This document shows, piece after piece, positions 4,660 through 6,642 of a stretch of 6,642 nucleotides of DNA (the stretch's first letter is position 1; each line of letters starts with the position of its first letter). The DNA is taken from positions 1-6,642 of the forward strand of contig JAAHIC010000254.1 of assembly GCA_010671965.1 (NCBI GenBank), given 5' to 3'. The position numbers were made by a program, and so were the translations under genes. The DNA is from Leptolyngbya sp. SIO4C5. GTDB taxonomy: Bacteria > Cyanobacteriota > Cyanobacteriia > Phormidesmidales > Phormidesmidaceae. The notes beneath the pieces were generated by a model. That model was given only the letters and a program-made list of their open reading frames with translations, was not told the origin of the DNA and did not search any database.

Positions 4660-6519
4660 TCAAGGTAATCCGGTTTGCTGAATGAGCCAGCCCAGCCAGG
4701 ATTGTCTCTCAGCGGCGTTCAGATGAGCGATCGCGGATTTGCCCACCTGTTTTGAGAGCGCTGCTTTAATTTGGGCAGGGGTCCAGTTGAGCTGCAAGAG
4801 CTGTCTGAGTATTGCTATGAGCTGTTGACGCTGCTCGTCACGCTGGCAGGTGGCAGGCGACTGGAGCTGCTCTAAAGCCTGCTGCAGCCGAGCAGAGGAG
4901 GCGATCGCCCACTCTAAAGCCTCCGTCAGCAAAATGGGATCGTCCGAGCGCAGATAGTCCTGCATTCGAGCAGCCCACTGGGTTTCCTGCTGGCTGAGCT
5001 TTTGGGCCTGATGAGGCTGTCCTAGCTGCTGAAACTGCTGGCGGCGGGCCTGAGACTGGTAGCGCAGTGTCTCAAGTAGCTGCTTTAGCTCACTCGCTGT
5101 CTGCGCAGACGGCAGTTCAGGCCAATTACGACCTGGGATAGCCTGAAAAGGCGGGAGGCGATCGCTGCAGGGTTGATCTGGCAGGGAATTACGACCTGCA
5201 GGTGATAATAAGCTTACAGGACTAGAGCCGTTTGCTGCGCCCTCAGCGCTAGCAAACGGCTTGTCTGTTTGAATAAGCGGGGGGGGCGTCCATAAACTGG
5301 GGTGCCAGAGATCTTTGTGACGATAGAGAGAACTGCCGCCAATACCGCAGCGAACTAAACAATGAAACCGAGCAGTTGCTGTTTCAGGCAGCTCTGACTT
5401 ATCCAATAGAGAGCTGACCGCCTGCTGAATTTTCTGCCGGGTAGTCTGAGCCTGGCGTTGATTCCAGGTAAGGCTTTTGGGTAAATCAGAGCTTTGCGTT
5501 GTCACAGCGGCTTTGTATTTACCCTGCCGGGTGCCATAGTGAAAATAGCGACTATTTTCGATACAGCTAGCCCATTCAGCAGCCCGTTTTTCAATTTCAG
5601 ATTGATGCTGACACCACTGCTGATAGCCAGGCAAAGCAGTTGCAATCGCCATAATCTGATTGATTAGCGCTTGTCCCTGTAGTGGCAAACCACCGTGTAA
5701 AACATGGTGAAAAATATAGGCTCGCATGGTAATTCGACCCAGCAGTCGATTAGTTTGCCCCGGCCCAGTCCAGCCTAGCTCAATTTCAGCATTGAGATCG
5801 TTGAGAAACTGGTCAGCCTTTCCTGAAATTTGATAGCGACGCCTGCGGGCTTGTTTTAGTACCGCACTGACTGTTTGCTGGCTAATCCAGTTATGCTGCT
5901 GGCAGGTGTGCCACTGGTGCACAAAAGCTGATCGACTTGTCCAAATCGGCTCAAAACTGCTGTTGAGCAGGTAGGAGCCTTCCTGTAGCGGCAGGCGGTG
6001 ACCATTGAATAGCTTAGGCCGACCCTGAATAACATAAAGTCTAGGATTGGGAAAAACTTCTAGCTGTCCGGCAGCAGTAGAAAAACCGGCGTTATTCAAT
6101 AGAGCAGTGACCGCTGCCGCTAATTCCCAAGATTTCTGAGGCTTGGCTAGAGGAAAGTAAAGATGTAGGCCACCGCTATAAGAAGACGTGCAAACTAGGT
6201 AAGCTGCCAGACCCAATGGCTCCAGGCTATTGACCAGCTTGGGAATAGCTAAAGGATCCTGGCTAGGATGGTAAGGACTGTTTTTGTCAATATCGAGCAG
6301 GCAGTAGCCTGTCTGAGAACTGAACCGGACGCCGAAGAGATAGCTGCCTTGCTGCAGCAGGCGATCGCTTAGCGGATAGCGACTTTCAGTTTGCCAATGG
6401 GGAGTAGCGCCGGGCAGAGGGTGTTCGGCATAGAGATAGTCATAGCGATGCGGAAAGAGCGAAAAAAACGGGTCTTCTCGCTCCTGGACATATTCAAAAG
6501 CCGCTGCGATCGCTACGAT
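4660..6519 (-). CDS. AEP-superfamily primase-polymerase-like protein; non-canonical or disrupted start
   Basis: Three signatures of the archaeo-eukaryotic primase fold appear in order (numbered from ATC 6519, 619 aa): the DxD of YCLLDIDKN (Asp76, Asp78), the SGGLH of SSYSGGLHLYFP (His119), and LEVFPNP (Glu154). Together these suggest a metal-dependent nucleotidyltransferase, a primase or primase-polymerase. Downstream is a helix-turn-helix-like stretch, LVRCGIGGSSLYRHKDLWHP (about 388-407). A Pro/Ser-rich linker (about 410-470) and a Gln-rich coiled coil (about 475-555) follow. The helical C-terminus contains NWTPAQIKAALSKQVGKSAI. The only canonical in-frame start, TTG 6216, would remove the DxD. 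The frame is open up to TGA 6525-6523, and GGAGGTGA lies correctly for ATC 6519, so I give that start. A +1 frameshift or a one-base indel is the alternative. I recall similar uncharacterised cyanobacterial proteins; the cellular role is unknown, and replication or repair is only inferred. Confidence 0.72.
   Translation of the reverse strand: MVAIAAAFEYVQEREDPFFSLFPHRYDYLYAEHPLPGATPHWQTESRYPLSDRLLQQGSYLFGVRFSSQTGYCLLDIDKNSPYHPSQDPLAIPKLVNSLEPLGLAAYLVCTSSYSGGLHLYFPLAKPQKSWELAAAVTALLNNAGFSTAAGQLEVFPNPRLYVIQGRPKLFNGHRLPLQEGSYLLNSSFEPIWTSRSAFVHQWHTCQQHNWISQQTVSAVLKQARRRRYQISGKADQFLNDLNAEIELGWTGPGQTNRLLGRITMRAYIFHHVLHGGLPLQGQALINQIMAIATALPGYQQWCQHQSEIEKRAAEWASCIENSRYFHYGTRQGKYKAAVTTQSSDLPKSLTWNQRQAQTTRQKIQQAVSSLLDKSELPETATARFHCLVRCGIGGSSLYRHKDLWHPSLWTPPPLIQTDKPFASAEGAANGSSPVSLLSPAGRNSLPDQPCSDRLPPFQAIPGRNWPELPSAQTASELKQLLETLRYQSQARRQQFQQLGQPHQAQKLSQQETQWAARMQDYLRSDDPILLTEALEWAIASSARLQQALEQLQSPATCQRDEQRQQLIAILRQLLQLNWTPAQIKAALSKQVGKSAIAHLNAAERQSWLGWLIQQTGLP
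5226..5261. repeat. strong inverted repeat inside the primase-like gene
   Basis: AGCCGTTTGCT (5226-5236) and AGCAAACGGCT (5251-5261) form a perfect 11-bp inverted repeat. The 14-bp centre adds GCGC/GCGC (5237-5240 with 5246-5249), leaving one bulged base and a 5-nt loop. It lies in the low-complexity linker of the protein. The mRNA could form the same hairpin. Confidence 0.75.
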
Positions 6520-6522
6520 AAG

Positions 6523-6530
6523 TCACCTCC
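6523..6530 (-). promoter_or_regulatory. perfect Shine-Dalgarno sequence before the primase-like frame
   Basis: GGAGGTGA on the minus strand (6530-6523) is complementary to the 16S rRNA 3' end over eight bases. Counting from GGAGG, the first codon at a usual distance (6 nt) is ATC 6519-6517 in the primase frame. No ATG, GTG or TTG lies at the usual distance in any frame. The GTG at 6526 overlaps the site itself. Confidence 0.6.
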
Positions 6531-6558
6531 CAGCCAGGTGAAGGAGACAAAGCGGCTA

Positions 6559-6588
6559 AGTTTAAGAAGAGAGGCGATCGCGAAGCAA
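6559..6588 (-). promoter_or_regulatory. possible promoter of the primase-like gene
   Basis: TTGCTT (6588-6583) and TAAACT (6564-6559) are spaced by 18 bp on the minus strand. Transcription would start near 6552, giving a leader of about 30 nt before the Shine-Dalgarno/ATC region. Both hexamers deviate from consensus, so this is tentative. Confidence 0.3.
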
Positions 6589-6642
6589 TGGCCAGGCCAA
6601 AAATGCTTTGCTAAAAAGTGGCTGTAGTTGCTAGGATTTAAA

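Noticed and set aside
6391..6627. 78-codon plus-strand ORF, Lys/Arg-rich
   Set aside because: It is antisense to the N-terminal part of the primase-like frame, which carries clear conserved motifs, and its starting region has no ribosome-binding site.
1..6642. CRISPR array, insertion sequence, tRNA or rRNA genes
   Set aside because: No regularly spaced repeats, transposase motifs, terminal inverted repeats or RNA gene signatures were seen. The frequent GCGATCGC sites are HIP1 octamers, not an array.

Overview
The window looks chromosomal and cyanobacterial. The HIP1 octamer GCGATCGC occurs about 19 times in 6.6 kb by my count (for example at 185, 364, 2694 and 2716), a density typical of many cyanobacteria. 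The signal peptidase and the primase-like protein also read like cyanobacterial family members. I cannot name a genus.

Layout. (1) 1-1138, minus: the N-terminal 379 residues of a HlyD/AcrA-type efflux adaptor, cut by the window edge. (2) 1139-1433: a 295-bp divergent control region with three copies of CGTACGTTTGAA, which contains the palindrome CGTACG. (3) 1434-2057, plus: a TetR/AcrR-family repressor. (4) 2058-2750: about 690 bp without a recognisable gene, holding several hairpins and two weak small-ORF candidates. (5) 2751-3287, minus: type I signal peptidase (lepB). (6) 3450-4511, minus: a zinc/manganese ABC-transporter binding lipoprotein (ZnuA-like) behind a strong Fur/Zur-type box. 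(7) 4660 to about 6519, minus: a large archaeo-eukaryotic primase (AEP)-like protein. (8) 6520-6642: its upstream region.

How the parts work together. The repressor and adaptor form a familiar unit: a TetR protein that probably represses itself and a divergent efflux operon, derepressed by an efflux substrate. The other three genes point the same way but have gaps of about 140-150 bp and separate promoter-like signals, so I do not treat them as an operon. The binding protein is probably metal-regulated, and no permease or ATPase gene lies next to it.

The most unusual item is the primase-like gene. Its catalytic DxD motif lies upstream of the only canonical in-frame start (TTG at 6216). The reading frame stays open to a TGA at 6525-6523 and has no ATG, GTG or TTG in that stretch. 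A perfect GGAGGTGA ribosome-binding site is placed for an ATC start at 6519. Alternatively, an overlapping frame ends in TTT TGA, a prfB-like +1 slippage context, exactly where it could join the primase frame. A one-base indel is the third explanation.
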